A stretch of 56,242 nt of DNA from Clostridia bacterium (GCA_017397105.1 JAFQKF010000043.1:1-56242), one strand, 5' to 3'. Shown: positions 17,427 through 28,984, counted from the first letter of the stretch. A program made the numbers and translations. The notes: a model not told the origin generated them from the letters alone.

Positions 17427-18167
17427 ATGGAGTCTTGGCGCAATGAATATCTCGGCTCGGGGATAACTGCGGTTGTTTCGCCTGAGCACGGTTTCGGCAC
17501 GGATGCTGTTTTGCTTGCCGATTTTGCCGCCCCGTCAAAAAGGGCGGTCTGCTGCGACCTTGGCACGGGATGCGGAATTATTCCGCTTCTGTGGTGTAAA
17601 AAAGAGGGCGGTGCGATTACCGGTGTTGATATTCAGCCTCAGGCGTGCAGTCAGCTTGAAAGGGCTATAGAGATTAATTCGCTTGCAGGGCGTGTGACTG
17701 TGCTCAATGCGGATTTGCGTTCGCTTAAAGGAAAGCTTCCGTTTGGCAGCTTTGACGTTGTAACGATGAATCCGCCTTATAAAGCGGCAGGTGCCGGCAT
17801 TGAAAGCACCGGCAAGGCTCAGAAAATCGCACGACACGAGATTGAATGCTCGCTTGATGACGTGTGCACGGCGGCAGCATCTTTGCTTAATTTTTCGGGT
17901 AAATTCTGCGTTTGCCTGCGCCCTGAGCGTCTTTGCGAGCTGTTCTGCTCAATGAGGCAGGCGGGGATTGAGCCGAAACGCATGAGAACCGTTTGCAAAA
18001 ATCATTCCAGCAAGCCGTGGCTTGTGCTTGTTGAGGGCAGGCGCGGAGGTAAACCGGGTATGACGGTAGAGCCTCAGCTTGCCGTATATGAGGGGAAGGA
18101 GTATTCCCATGAGATGAAGGCGATTTATGCCGATTATCTGCTTGAAAACAGAGGTGAAGATAAGTGA
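17427..18167 (+). CDS. tRNA1(Val) A37 N6-methyltransferase-like (TrmN6/YabB)
   Basis: A 246-residue SAM-dependent methyltransferase. The SAM-binding motif I is DLGTGCGIIPLL, followed by GVDIQ, and the N6-adenine signature NPPY is in VTMNPPYKAAG. These, with length and the N-terminal pattern GFGTDAVLLADF, fit the TrmN6/YabB group that modifies tRNA. In Firmicutes yabB lies directly before rsmI, as here; the genes overlap by 4 bases (GTGA). A GGAGGG box precedes ATG 17427, so the longer frame is not used. Confidence 0.85.
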   Translation: MESWRNEYLGSGITAVVSPEHGFGTDAVLLADFAAPSKRAVCCDLGTGCGIIPLLWCKKEGGAITGVDIQPQACSQLERAIEINSLAGRVTVLNADLRSLKGKLPFGSFDVVTMNPPYKAAGAGIESTGKAQKIARHEIECSLDDVCTAAASLLNFSGKFCVCLRPERLCELFCSMRQAGIEPKRMRTVCKNHSSKPWLVLVEGRRGGKPGMTVEPQLAVYEGKEYSHEMKAIYADYLLENRGEDK

Positions 18168-18982
18168 GCGCAACGCTTTACGTTGTGGGAACTCCCATTG
18201 GCAACCTTGGCGATATGTCGCCGAGAGCGCTTGAAACTCTTGAGAATTGCGATTTTATTGCCGCTGAGGATACAAGAGTTGCATTAAAGCTTCTTAATCA
18301 TTTTTCAATAAAAAAGCCGCTTGTGAGCTACCATGAACACAACAGATTCGAAAAGGGTGAAAACATCCTTGCCCGTCTGCTTGAAGGTCAGAGCTGTGCG
18401 CTCGTAACCGATGCGGGTATGCCTGCAATTTCCGACCCCGGAGAGGACCTTGTAAGGCTGTGCCATGAGCACGGCGTAAAGGTTGAAGCCGTACCCGGTC
18501 CGTGCGCTTTTTCAACGGCGGTTGCAATATCGGGAATGCCTTCGGGCAGGTTTACGTTTGAGGGATTCCTGAGCATGAACAAGCTCAGCCGCAAGAATCA
18601 TCTTGAATCAATCGTCCGCGAGCAGCGCACCATGGTGTTTTACGAAGCGCCTCATAAGCTGCCTGCAACCCTTAAGGATTTATATGCCGCTCTTGGTGAC
18701 CGTAATCTTGCAATAGTAAGGGAAATCACAAAAATCCACGAGGAAGTTATAAGAACTACCCTTGCAAAGGCGTGTGAAAAATATGCTGACGGCTCGCTTA
18801 AGGGCGAAATCGTGCTTGTAATCGAGGGCGCTCAGCCCGAAGAGGAAAAGGAATATACCGTTGAGGATGCCGTTGAGCTTGCCCGTGAAGCGGCGGCTCA
18901 GGGTATGCCGAGGAGCGAAGCGGCAAAGCAGGCGGCAAAAATCACGGGAATAAAAAAAGGCGATATTTACAAAAATATGTAA
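18164..18982 (+). CDS. rsmI: 16S rRNA C1402 2'-O-methyltransferase
   Basis: A 272-residue tetrapyrrole-methylase-fold enzyme that 2'-O-methylates cytidine 1402 in the ribosomal P site. Motifs: LYVVGTPIGNLGDMSPRA at the start, FIAAEDTR, YHEHN, LVTDAGMPAISDPGEDLV, VPGPCAF and FEGFL, all standard for RsmI. Start is GTG at 18164 with GAGGTGAAG upstream, overlapping the stop of the TrmN6-like gene, so translation is probably coupled. Confidence 0.95.
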   Translation: MSATLYVVGTPIGNLGDMSPRALETLENCDFIAAEDTRVALKLLNHFSIKKPLVSYHEHNRFEKGENILARLLEGQSCALVTDAGMPAISDPGEDLVRLCHEHGVKVEAVPGPCAFSTAVAISGMPSGRFTFEGFLSMNKLSRKNHLESIVREQRTMVFYEAPHKLPATLKDLYAALGDRNLAIVREITKIHEEVIRTTLAKACEKYADGSLKGEIVLVIEGAQPEEEKEYTVEDAVELAREAAAQGMPRSEAAKQAAKITGIKKGDIYKNM

Positions 18983-19000
18983 TGCAGGGAAGGTTAAAAT

Positions 19001-19621
19001 ATGGGAGAATTTTTTGCGTTTTTCAGCGAGCACATAGGGCTTGCTCTTTTGCTTGCGGCGCTTGCGGTTTTAGCGCTGTTTGTGCTGGTCAAGGCAGGCA
19101 GGGCTTTTTCAAAGCGCAGTGCCGAGAACAACAGAATAATAGCAAAGCTTGAGGCTGATACAAAGCTGAGAAAAGAGTTTGAAAATCTCACCCCCGAGCT
19201 TGCAGGGTCCGCACAGCCCGAAAGGCTTTTCAAGGGCGTTGCGCTCAATCTTTGCAGAAGAATAGAAAAATCGGAGAATATTCTTGAGGAGTTCAATTCT
19301 CTCAACGATTGCCAAAAAGAGATTTATTCGCTCTATTTCGTTTTTGAAGACGGCGGCGAGACCCTGAGCGAGTTCTTTAAAATAAACGGAAAGCCTCTTA
19401 CGGAGTATGCGCTGAGTATAGTTAAAAAAATATACTCCTCCGAGCTTTCGGAAATTTTTGAAAGCGAGTACGATGCATACGATTCCGACAATGAAACGGC
19501 ATCCCTTATCGCCGATAAAATTGCCAAAGAGGATGCAGACTTTAAAAAATTGACTGAAAATACGGATATTTTTGCTCCCGCGGCGGAATATATTATCAGC
19601 AATATCAATTCATTCATTTAA
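19001..19621 (+). CDS. Membrane-anchored protein of unknown function
   Basis: A 206-residue protein with one N-terminal membrane helix (about residues 11-31), a basic stretch, and a mostly helical, Glu/Lys-rich cytoplasmic or external domain (about 40-206) that may form coiled coil. I do not recognise a family. It lies 18 bases after rsmI on the same strand and 35 bases before rubrerythrin, so is likely part of this unit. Confidence 0.6.
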   Translation: MGEFFAFFSEHIGLALLLAALAVLALFVLVKAGRAFSKRSAENNRIIAKLEADTKLRKEFENLTPELAGSAQPERLFKGVALNLCRRIEKSENILEEFNSLNDCQKEIYSLYFVFEDGGETLSEFFKINGKPLTEYALSIVKKIYSSELSEIFESEYDAYDSDNETASLIADKIAKEDADFKKLTENTDIFAPAAEYIISNINSFI

Positions 19622-19656
19622 CCGAAAGGTAAAAAATATAAGGAGGAAATAAAATT

Positions 19657-20196
19657 ATGGAATTCAAAGGCAGCAGAACAGAAGCCAATCTTATGGCGGC
19701 ATTTGCAGGCGAGTCGCAGGCAAGGAACAAGTATACCTACTACGCATCAAAGGCCAAGAAGGAAGGATATGAGCAGATTGCGGCTATCTTCCAGCTTACC
19801 GCTGATAACGAGAAGGAACACGCAAAAATCTGGTTCAAGGAGCTTCACGACGGTGCAGTTCCCGGCACAATGGACAACCTTAAGGACGCAGCAGCAGGCG
19901 AAAACTATGAATGGACAGAAATGTACAGGGAATTCGCAGAGGTTGCCGAGCAGGAAGGCTTTACAAGAATCGCATCTCTTTTCAAGATGGTAGGCGCTAT
20001 CGAGAAGGAGCATGAGGAGCGTTATCAGGCTCTCCTTAAGAATCTTGAGGACGGCATCGTATTTGAAAAGACCGAAGAGGTTGTATGGCTTTGCAGAAAC
20101 TGCGGTCACATCCACGTAGGCAAAACAGCTCCCGTTGTTTGCCCCGTTTGCGCTCATCCTCAGGCATACTTTGAGGTAAAGGCTGACAATTATTAA
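19657..20196 (+). CDS. rbr: Rubrerythrin
   Basis: A 179-residue peroxide-reducing protein of anaerobes. The N-terminal di-iron four-helix domain shows [24 protein letters not shown] and the second EKEHEERY motif. The C-terminal rubredoxin-like domain has paired Cys in [10 protein letters not shown] and VCPVCAHP to bind iron. It detoxifies hydrogen peroxide in the cytoplasm using reductant from rubredoxin or NAD(P)H. GGAGG precedes the ATG. It fits a strict anaerobe. Confidence 0.93.
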   Translation: MEFKGSRTEANLMAAFAGESQARNKYTYYASKAKKEGYEQIAAIFQLTADNEKEHAKIWFKELHDGAVPGTMDNLKDAAAGENYEWTEMYREFAEVAEQEGFTRIASLFKMVGAIEKEHEERYQALLKNLEDGIVFEKTEEVVWLCRNCGHIHVGKTAPVVCPVCAHPQAYFEVKADNY

Positions 20197-20213
20197 TCCC
20201 TGAAAACAAGATG

Positions 20214-20254
20214 ACGGCTTGCATCGGATTATATCCTTTGCAAGCCGTTTTTTT
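20214..20254. terminator. Terminator after rubrerythrin
   Basis: ACGGCTTGCA and TGCAAGCCGT pair around a 15-base loop and are followed by T7. It overlaps the stop codon of the convergent regulator gene. Confidence 0.88.
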
Positions 20255-21338
20255 AACCTAAAATCTTTTTGAATCTTTCGCTGTTCCTGAATTCGTCCGA
20301 AAGCTGAGGCCTGTTTATAAGGCCTTCCTTTACGTCTTCGTAAAACGAACCTTCCCAGAAGCGGTATGCCTTTGTTTTGTTGAATTCGAGTCCTTTTACT
20401 GCGCTTGAGGTGTGAATGAGAATATCGGGCATTTCATCATAGCTTTTTGCAAGCTTAACGGCTTTTTCAAAATGCTCAAGGGCGCTTTCTTCATCGCCTG
20501 CAAGATATTTTTTGACTCCGAGACGCTGATGATTTATTACCATAAGATAATGGCTTTTGCCGTAGTCACCGTCGGGCATAACTTTTTCAACAAGGTTTAT
20601 ATACGCTTCGGAAACATCACCGTCAGCATCAAGGAAGTTCTTGTGTTTTCTGTTCATGATTTCGCCGAAAAGGCGGAGCATTTCGGAAATGCCGTTTGCG
20701 CAGGCTGCCGCACGCTTCTCGTCATCGTGCGGATACATATACATCGCTTCATAGTCCCTTGTGTTCTGCATAATCGGCATCTGCTCAAGAATTTTCTCCG
20801 CATCGGCAATGTCAAATCTTTTGGAGTCAATAAGACTTAAGTCGCGCAGATAGCGGCACATAAGCTTTTTTGCCCATATTCTTATACTGTCAACGGTGCA
20901 GTGGTTCTGTATATTGTCGTATATTTTCTGCACCTCGGGTCTGATGCTTATGACGTACTCATCGTTATGCTGTGCCTGAATGAGGGCGTTCATATATTTT
21001 GCAAGCAGGTCGAAGTTACCAGGGAATTCAGCAACTGCCTGCTTCATAACGTCCCTTACCTCAGCTACTTTCCCCTCGTTCCACAGACGGGAGTATTTAT
21101 CGCAGTAATCCTTTATTTTTTTATCGTTTTCCATCATATCAATGCCAAGCAGAAAGTCAACCGAAACGCCGAAAAAAGCGGCAATTGCGGGTAACGTTGT
21201 TATATCGGGGTAGCTTTCGTTCCTTTCCCATTTGCTGACCGCCTGAAAGGATACGCCGAGAAAATCGGCAAGAGTTTCCTGAGTAAGTTCCTTTGCCTTG
21301 CGGAGCTTTTTAACGTTTTCTCCAAAATAAACTGTCAT
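20253..21338 (-). CDS. HTH (XRE-type) regulator with helical repeat domain
   Basis: A 361-residue protein. Residues 1-70 are an XRE helix-turn-helix (LRKAKELTQETLADFLGVSF, then VSKWERNESYPD), followed by a linker and a mostly helical domain of about 280 residues with TPR-like stretches such as AGDEESALEHFEKAVKLAKS. Such proteins often sense a peptide or metabolite and control nearby or global genes; the target is unknown. The start at ATG 21338 has GGAAGGTG upstream. The gene is divergent from the sugar-acid operon and could regulate it. Confidence 0.82.
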   Translation of the reverse strand: MTVYFGENVKKLRKAKELTQETLADFLGVSFQAVSKWERNESYPDITTLPAIAAFFGVSVDFLLGIDMMENDKKIKDYCDKYSRLWNEGKVAEVRDVMKQAVAEFPGNFDLLAKYMNALIQAQHNDEYVISIRPEVQKIYDNIQNHCTVDSIRIWAKKLMCRYLRDLSLIDSKRFDIADAEKILEQMPIMQNTRDYEAMYMYPHDDEKRAAACANGISEMLRLFGEIMNRKHKNFLDADGDVSEAYINLVEKVMPDGDYGKSHYLMVINHQRLGVKKYLAGDEESALEHFEKAVKLAKSYDEMPDILIHTSSAVKGLEFNKTKAYRFWEGSFYEDVKEGLINRPQLSDEFRNSERFKKILG

Positions 21339-21565
21339 ACCGTCACCTTCCGTTTTTAATTGCCGCAGCGCTGCCTGCATCTATATAATATCACTTTTTC
21401 CGCCGATGACAATAACCTGATTCTTGAAGCGGATTCAACAGTCGGTAGAATTATTCAACCGAGCAAAAATATCCTCATTTTAAAAATAAATATAATTATT
21501 TTATTGCATTTTATAACAGGTGTGGTAAAATTATACTGAAAAAAAGCATTAAGGAGGCAAAATTT

Positions 21566-23587
21566 ATGGCAAAGTTTTTCCTGTCTGCCTTTGCGGACGA
21601 AGCATCACAGAGTATAAGCGAGCAGATTGAGGCTTGTAAAAAGAATGGCATAGAATTTGTTGAGCTGAGAAACTGTGACGGCAAGAATATTTCAGATTTT
21701 TCCGTTGAAGAAGCAGAGGCTCTCAAAGCAAGGCTTGATGAGGGCGGTCTGAAGGTTTCTTCAATCGGCTCTCACTACGGCAAGATTATGATAACCGATG
21801 ATTTTGAGCCTCATTTTGAAGCTTTCAAAACCACAGTTGAGGTTGCAAAGGTTCTCGGTACAAAATATATAAGAATGTTCAGCTTCTACATCCCCGAGGG
21901 TGAGGATGCAAATCAGTATACCGATGAAGTTATCCGCAGAGTCGGCGCAATGGCTGAGTATTCTTACGAAAGAGGCGTGCTCTGCTGCCACGAAAACGAA
22001 AGAGGAATCTACGGTGATATCCCTGAGCGCTGCCTTGTGCTTGCGGAAAAATTCGGCGAGAAGCTCGGCTGCATCTTTGACCCTGCAAACTATCTTCTTT
22101 GCGGCGTTGAAACCTATGCAGGCTTCAAGCTTCTTGAAAAATATATCACTTATTTCCACATCAAGGATGTACGCACTGCCAGCGAAACTATAGTACCCGC
22201 AGGTATGGGCGACGGCAGAATTCCCGAAATCCTTGCTGACGTTGATAAAAAGGAACAGGCTTTCATCCTTTCCGTTGAGCCTCATCTTATGGTGTTTGAG
22301 GGCGTTAAGGACCTTGAACACGATGATAAGGTTACAAGCAAGATGAATTCTGAGTTCACTTATCCTGACAGAAACGCTTCCTTCGGCGCAGCTTGCGGCG
22401 CAATCAAGGACGTTCTTGCAAAGGTTCAGCCCGTACGCTACGGTATAATCGGCGTAGGCAATATGGGCACTTCGCATATCAACATGAATCTTCAGGGAAG
22501 GCACCGTGAAATGAGAATCACTGCTGTTGCCGATATCGACCCTGCAAGGCTTGATGCGGCAAAGAAGCTCCTTTACGGTGTAAAGACCTTTGATTGCGCA
22601 GAGGCACTCATTGACAGCGGCGAGTGTGACTGCGTTATCATCGCAACTCCTCATTATGACCATTCCCCCATTGCTCAGTATGCATTCAGCAAGAACGTTC
22701 ACGTTCTTACCGAAAAGCCTGCAGGTGTTTACACAAAGCAGGTAAGAGAGATGAACGAAGCTGCTGCAAAGAGCGGACTGAGTTTCGGCATTATGTATAA
22801 CCAGAGAACAAACTGCCTCTACCGTAAGATGCGCGAAATCGTAAAGGGCGGTGAATACGGCGAAATCAGAAGAGTAAACTGGATTATCACCGATTGGTAC
22901 CGCACTCAGGCTTATTACAATTCAGGCGGATGGCGTGCAACCTGGTCAGGCGAGGGCGGCGGAGTGCTTCTCAATCAGTGCCCCCACAATCTTGATTTAT
23001 GGCAGTGGATTTGCGGACTTCCCGTTAAGGTGCAGGCAGTCTGCCACGAGGGCAAGTGGCACGATATCGAGGTAGAGGACGACGTAAGCATCTACGCTGA
23101 GTATGCAAACGGTGCAACGGGCGTTTTCGTTACCACAACGGGTGACTGCCCCGGTACAAACCGTTTTGAAATAACTCTTGATAAGGCAAAGCTCGTATGT
23201 GAGGACGGCAAGCTTAGAATGTATAAGCTTGAGGGCAGCACCAAGGAGCATTGCGCTAATGCCGAGGAAGGCTTCGGAAGACTTGACGGCGAATGGGTTG
23301 ACGTTGAAACTGATGGCCTCAACAAGCAGCACAGTGCGGTTACAAACGCATTCACTGCTAACATCCTCAGGGGTGAAGAGCTTGTGGCAAAGGGTGAGGA
23401 AGGCATCAACGGTCTTTCGATTTCCAATGCGGCTCATCTTTCCTCATGGCTCGGCTGTGCGGTAGAAATTCCCGTAGATGAAGAAGTTTACTTTGCTAAG
23501 CTTCAGGAAAAAATAAACAATTCAACCTATAAAAAGACTGTCAGCAATCAGGTTCAGGGAGATATGTCAAGTACCTTCGGAAGCTGA
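21566..23587 (+). CDS. Fusion of sugar isomerase/epimerase and Gfo/Idh/MocA dehydrogenase
   Basis: A 673-residue two-domain protein. Residues 1-285 are a TIM-barrel of the xylose-isomerase-like/sugar phosphate isomerase family (FADEASQSI, HENERGIYG, GCIFDPANY, FHIKDV). Residues 290-650 are an NAD-dependent dehydrogenase with Rossmann motif GIIGVGNMG, CVIIATPHYDHSP, VLTEKPAGVY and the GGVLLNQCPHNLDLW motif. Both domains act on sugars or inositols, so one chain probably isomerises and oxidises a sugar acid or ring. AGGAGG precedes the ATG. It heads a three-gene unit with a second dehydrogenase and an SDR. Confidence 0.88.
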   Translation: MAKFFLSAFADEASQSISEQIEACKKNGIEFVELRNCDGKNISDFSVEEAEALKARLDEGGLKVSSIGSHYGKIMITDDFEPHFEAFKTTVEVAKVLGTKYIRMFSFYIPEGEDANQYTDEVIRRVGAMAEYSYERGVLCCHENERGIYGDIPERCLVLAEKFGEKLGCIFDPANYLLCGVETYAGFKLLEKYITYFHIKDVRTASETIVPAGMGDGRIPEILADVDKKEQAFILSVEPHLMVFEGVKDLEHDDKVTSKMNSEFTYPDRNASFGAACGAIKDVLAKVQPVRYGIIGVGNMGTSHINMNLQGRHREMRITAVADIDPARLDAAKKLLYGVKTFDCAEALIDSGECDCVIIATPHYDHSPIAQYAFSKNVHVLTEKPAGVYTKQVREMNEAAAKSGLSFGIMYNQRTNCLYRKMREIVKGGEYGEIRRVNWIITDWYRTQAYYNSGGWRATWSGEGGGVLLNQCPHNLDLWQWICGLPVKVQAVCHEGKWHDIEVEDDVSIYAEYANGATGVFVTTTGDCPGTNRFEITLDKAKLVCEDGKLRMYKLEGSTKEHCANAEEGFGRLDGEWVDVETDGLNKQHSAVTNAFTANILRGEELVAKGEEGINGLSISNAAHLSSWLGCAVEIPVDEEVYFAKLQEKINNSTYKKTVSNQVQGDMSSTFGS

Positions 23588-23600
23588 GAAAGGAAAAGAT

Positions 23601-24602
23601 ATGAAGGTTGCAATAGTTGGCTGCGGTAACATTTCAAGGCTGCATTTTGCGGCGGTGGATGAAAATCCGTTAACCGAGCTTGTGGCGGCGGTGGATATCA
23701 GACCTGAAAGGGCTGAGAAATTTGCGCAGCAATACGGCATAAACGCATACACCTCTTACGAGGAAATGCTTGAAAAGGAAAAGCCTGATGCCGTTCATAT
23801 CTGCACTCCGCATTATCTGCATACTCCGTATGCCGTAACAGCTTTGGGTAAGAATATTAACGTGCTCAGCGAAAAGCCCTGTTCAATAAGCGATGAAGAG
23901 GTAGAGCAGCTTCGTGCCGCTCAGTCGGCATCCGGGGCAGCCTATGCCGTTTGCTTTCAGAACAGATACAATGACTGCGTGGGTCAGATTATCGACACTG
24001 TGAAAAACGGCTCAATGGGTAAGCTCAAAGGCATAAGAGCCTTCGTTACGTGGGACAGAAGAAGCGGCTACTACGTTGATGACTGGCACGGCACTCTCGA
24101 AAAAGAGGGCGGATGTCTGCTTATAAATCAGGCAATTCACACCCTTGATCTGATTGAACAAATCGGCGGCAGATGCAAGGCGCTTACCGCAAAGGTAGGT
24201 AATTTTGCATTGAAGGATGTTATTGAGGGTGAGGATACCGCATCAATCCTTTTTGAGCTTGAAAGCGGAGCTTCAGCCGTCTTTTACGGCACCACCGCTT
24301 ATTCTTCAAATGCTCCCGTCATTATCGAGGTTGCGTTTGAAAACGGAACGCTCAGGGCTGAGGGTGAACGCCTCTTTGAAATCACGCGCGAGGGTGACAT
24401 AATAAGCAGGTCTGCCAAGGCAGGTACCGCAAAGGGTAAGCAGTATTGGGGCTCCGGTCACTCTGCTCTTATCAACGATTTTTACGATTGCATTGCAAAC
24501 AGGAGAAAATTTGAGATTGACGCTTTCAGCGGCGGCAATGCGGCAAAAATAGTTGTTGCCGCATACCGTTCATCGCAGACGGGCGAAAAAGTGTATTTAT
24601 AA
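23601..24602 (+). CDS. Gfo/Idh/MocA-family oxidoreductase
   Basis: A 333-residue NAD(P)-dependent sugar dehydrogenase, a relative of the C-terminal half of the gene before it. Motifs: VAIVGCGNISRLH for dinucleotide binding, VHICTPHYLHTPY, VLSEKPCSI and the GGCLLINQAIHTLDL active-site motif with Lys of EKP. Thirteen bases separate it from the fusion gene and GAAAGG precedes the ATG. The substrate is probably a sugar, sugar acid or inositol. Confidence 0.88.
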   Translation: MKVAIVGCGNISRLHFAAVDENPLTELVAAVDIRPERAEKFAQQYGINAYTSYEEMLEKEKPDAVHICTPHYLHTPYAVTALGKNINVLSEKPCSISDEEVEQLRAAQSASGAAYAVCFQNRYNDCVGQIIDTVKNGSMGKLKGIRAFVTWDRRSGYYVDDWHGTLEKEGGCLLINQAIHTLDLIEQIGGRCKALTAKVGNFALKDVIEGEDTASILFELESGASAVFYGTTAYSSNAPVIIEVAFENGTLRAEGERLFEITREGDIISRSAKAGTAKGKQYWGSGHSALINDFYDCIANRRKFEIDAFSGGNAAKIVVAAYRSSQTGEKVYL

Positions 24603-24621
24603 TAAAACGGAGGAATTCTTT

Positions 24622-25470
24622 ATGAATCATGAAAATTTAAAAGGCAAGGTTGCCGTTGTAACAGGCGGTGGCGGAGTGCTTTGCAGCGGATTTGCAAAGG
24701 ACCTTGCAAAGGTTGGTGTAAAGGTTGCGGTGCTTGATCTTCGTCAGGAGTCCGCACAGAGCGTTGCTGATGAAATCAATGCGGCAGGCGGCGAGGCTAT
24801 TGCCGTAGGCTGTAACGTTCTTGAGGCTGAAAGCCTTGAAAACGCAAGAAAAACCGTAAACGAAGAGTTCGGCCCCTGCGACATCCTCATCAACGGTGCA
24901 GGCGGCAACAATCCCAAGGGCACAACCGACAAAGAGCTCTTTGAGGACGGCGACCTTGACGCAAGAGCAGAGGGGCTCAAAACCTTCTTTGACCTTGATG
25001 CAAGCGGTATTGAGTTTGTTTTCAATCTCAACATTCTCGGCACTCTTCTTACCACTCAGTGCTTTGCAAAGGATATGATAGGCAGGGAGAATTGCAGCAT
25101 TCTCAACATCTCCTCCATGAATGCCTTCAAGCCTCTCACCAAAATCCCCGCTTATTCAGCCGCAAAGGCAGGCGTTTCAAACTTCACTCAGTGGCTTGCG
25201 GTTCATTTTGCAGGTGCAGGCATCAGAGTTAACGCCATTGCTCCCGGTTTCTTTGCTACCAATCAGAACAAGACTCTCCTCTTTAAAGAGGACGGTTCTC
25301 TTACTCCCCGTTCGGATAAGATTATTTCCCACACTCCCATGCGCCGCTTTGGCACCCCCGAGGATCTGAGCGGTTCTCTCCTTTTCTTCTGTGACGAGCA
25401 GTATTCGGGATTCATCACGGGCGTTATTCTTCCCGTTGACGGCGGCTTCTCCGCTTATTCGGGCGTATAA
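24622..25470 (+). CDS. SDR oxidoreductase, D-mannonate/fructuronate type
   Basis: A 282-residue short-chain dehydrogenase with VVTGGGGVLCSG for cofactor binding, NGAGGNNP, the catalytic Ser in ISSMNAF and YSAAKAGV with Tyr and Lys, and the end motif FITGVILPVDGGFSAYSGV, cut here. The extended GGNNP loop and length are like the D-mannonate oxidoreductase (UxuB-analog/YjmF) SDR group. GGAGGAATT precedes the ATG. As last gene of the unit it supports a hexuronate or related sugar-acid pathway. Confidence 0.85.
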   Translation: MNHENLKGKVAVVTGGGGVLCSGFAKDLAKVGVKVAVLDLRQESAQSVADEINAAGGEAIAVGCNVLEAESLENARKTVNEEFGPCDILINGAGGNNPKGTTDKELFEDGDLDARAEGLKTFFDLDASGIEFVFNLNILGTLLTTQCFAKDMIGRENCSILNISSMNAFKPLTKIPAYSAAKAGVSNFTQWLAVHFAGAGIRVNAIAPGFFATNQNKTLLFKEDGSLTPRSDKIISHTPMRRFGTPEDLSGSLLFFCDEQYSGFITGVILPVDGGFSAYSGV

Positions 25471-25489
25471 ATTGAATAAATTCAACATT

Positions 25490-25520
25490 CCCGCACCCTT
25501 TGGGTGCGGGATATTTGTTT
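25490..25520 (+). terminator. Terminator of the sugar-acid operon
   Basis: CCCGCACCC and GGGTGCGGG pair around TTT(T), followed by ATATTTGTTT. Confidence 0.85.
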
Positions 25521-25530
25521 AATCAACGTC

Positions 25531-27287
<1,757 letters not shown>

Positions 27288-27298
<11 letters not shown>

Positions 27299-28160
27299 AA
27301 AGCCCGATAAAGAACAGGTGTGGCAGCTTATAAAGGATAACTTTATGTGGTTTGTCGGCTGCTCAATCTACGCTATTTCAATCAATTCCTTTGCAGTGCC
27401 CAACGATATCGCACAAAGCGGAATAGCAGGTCTCGCCATTGTAGGCAATCATCTTGTTGATGCAATTCCTCTCGGAGTATGGAACTTTCTGCTCAACATT
27501 CCGTTGCTTATCCTTGCGTGGATATTCATAGGTAAGGCATTCGTCGGCAAAACGCTCTGGATTGTTTCAATGCTTTCCGTTTTGCTTGACGTGTGGGCGC
27601 TTCTTCCTGCTTATGAAGGGGACAGAATATTAGCCTCCCTTTTCAGCGGTGTGCTTTCGGGCATAGGGCTTGCGATGGTGCTCATCACGGGTGCTACAAG
27701 CGGCGGTACGGATATCGTTGGCAGGCTTTTGCATAAAGCGTTTCCGCACATCCCTCTGGGCAAGGTGATGCTTGCGTTTGATGCGCTCGTAATAACTCTT
27801 GCAGCCGTTGTGTTCAGAAGCTTTGAGAGTGCTTTGTATGCGGTTATAGTAATATTTATCAGCACAAAGGTGATTGATACAATCAACTACGGCACAGGCA
27901 ACGGAAAGATGCTTATGGTTATAACCGATAAGGGCGCCGAGGTTTCGCAGGCGATAACGGGACAGACTCAGCGAGGCGTTACCATAATACCCGTTGAGGG
28001 CGGATATACAGGCGTCGAAAGGCAGATGCTTGTATGCGTTGTAAGGGCGCACGAGGTGTCCAAAATGAAGAAGATTATAGAAAAAATCGATTCGCAGACC
28101 TTCATTATCGTAAGCGAAGCCAATGAAATCCACGGTAAAGGCTTTAAAAAGAGTATATGA
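27288..28160 (+). CDS. YitT-family membrane protein (DUF2179)
   Basis: A 290-residue protein with five or six membrane helices in the first 200 residues (SINSFAVPNDIAQSGIAGLA and the GATSGGTDIVGRLL motif) and a C-terminal DUF2179 domain (about 210-285, ITDKGAEVSQAI...GVTIIPVEGGYTG). Members are thought to be transporters; the substrate is unknown. It overlaps mrnC by 11 bases, with GAGGATG as ribosome binding site, so they are co-translated. Confidence 0.88.
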
Positions 28161-28166
28161 CAATAC

Positions 28167-28196
28167 TTGACAGGTTTTGTTACATTGATGTATAAT
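28167..28196 (+). promoter_or_regulatory. Promoter of the yebC gene
   Basis: TTGACA at 28167-28172 and TATAAT at 28191-28196 with an 18-base spacer, about 35 bases before the start codon. Confidence 0.8.
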
Positions 28197-28230
28197 AACT
28201 AAGTTAAATTTTTAAAGGAGAGGTTTTATT

Positions 28231-28968
28231 ATGTCAGGCCATTCCAAATGGAGTACAATCAAGCGCAAAAAAGAAAAGACAGACAATGCCAGAGCCAAGG
28301 TGTTCACCAAAATCGGCAGAGAAATCGCTGTAGCGGTGCGTGAAGGCGGTCCCGACCCCGCTTCAAACTCCAAGCTCAAGGATATAATTGCTAAAGCAAA
28401 GGCAAACAACGTTCCTAACGATAATATCGACAGAATCATCAAAAAGGCTGCAGGCGAAAACGGCGGAGCTGATTACGAAGAAATCATCTACGAGGGCTAC
28501 GGCCCCAAGGGTGTAGCAGTTATTGTTGAAGCTCTTACCGATAACCGCAACAGAACCGCAGGCGACGTTCGTCATTACTTCGACAAATACGGCGGAAATA
28601 TGGGCCAGTCAGGCTGCGTTTCCTTCATGTTCACAAAGCAGGGCGTAATCGTGCTTGAGCAGGAGGGCGTTGACGAAGAGAAGCTTATGGAAGACGCTCT
28701 TGAAGCAGGCGCTACCGATTTCCTCACCGAGGACGGTGTTTTCGAAATCCGCACAGAGCCCTTTGACTGCGGCGCAGTCCGTGATGCTCTTACAGATAAG
28801 GGTTACACCTTCCTTTCAGCAGAGGTTGAGTACGTTCCTTCAACATACACCGCTCTTACCGAGCCCGATGACATTACCGCAATGAGCAAAATGCTCGATA
28901 TGTTTGAGGATAACGACGATATCCAGGGCGTATGGCACAACTGGGAAAACGCTGACGACGCTGAATAA
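28231..28968 (+). CDS. yebC: YebC/PmpR-family protein (TACO1)
   Basis: A 245-residue cytoplasmic protein starting with the invariant SGHSKWSTIKRKKEKTDNAR, followed by KIGREIAVAVREGGPDP and the YEGYGPKGVAVIVE motif. The family was long called a transcriptional regulator; more recent work ties it to helping ribosomes through proline-rich stretches. AGGAGAGG precedes the ATG. It is transcribed alone between its promoter and the terminator 28985-29018. Confidence 0.95.
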   Translation: MSGHSKWSTIKRKKEKTDNARAKVFTKIGREIAVAVREGGPDPASNSKLKDIIAKAKANNVPNDNIDRIIKKAAGENGGADYEEIIYEGYGPKGVAVIVEALTDNRNRTAGDVRHYFDKYGGNMGQSGCVSFMFTKQGVIVLEQEGVDEEKLMEDALEAGATDFLTEDGVFEIRTEPFDCGAVRDALTDKGYTFLSAEVEYVPSTYTALTEPDDITAMSKMLDMFEDNDDIQGVWHNWENADDAE

Positions 28969-28984
28969 TCAGGCTTGTTTTTCA

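Noticed and set aside
21761-22702. 313-residue minus-strand frame across the fusion gene
   Set aside because: Shadow of a strongly supported gene with typical codon-mirror composition.
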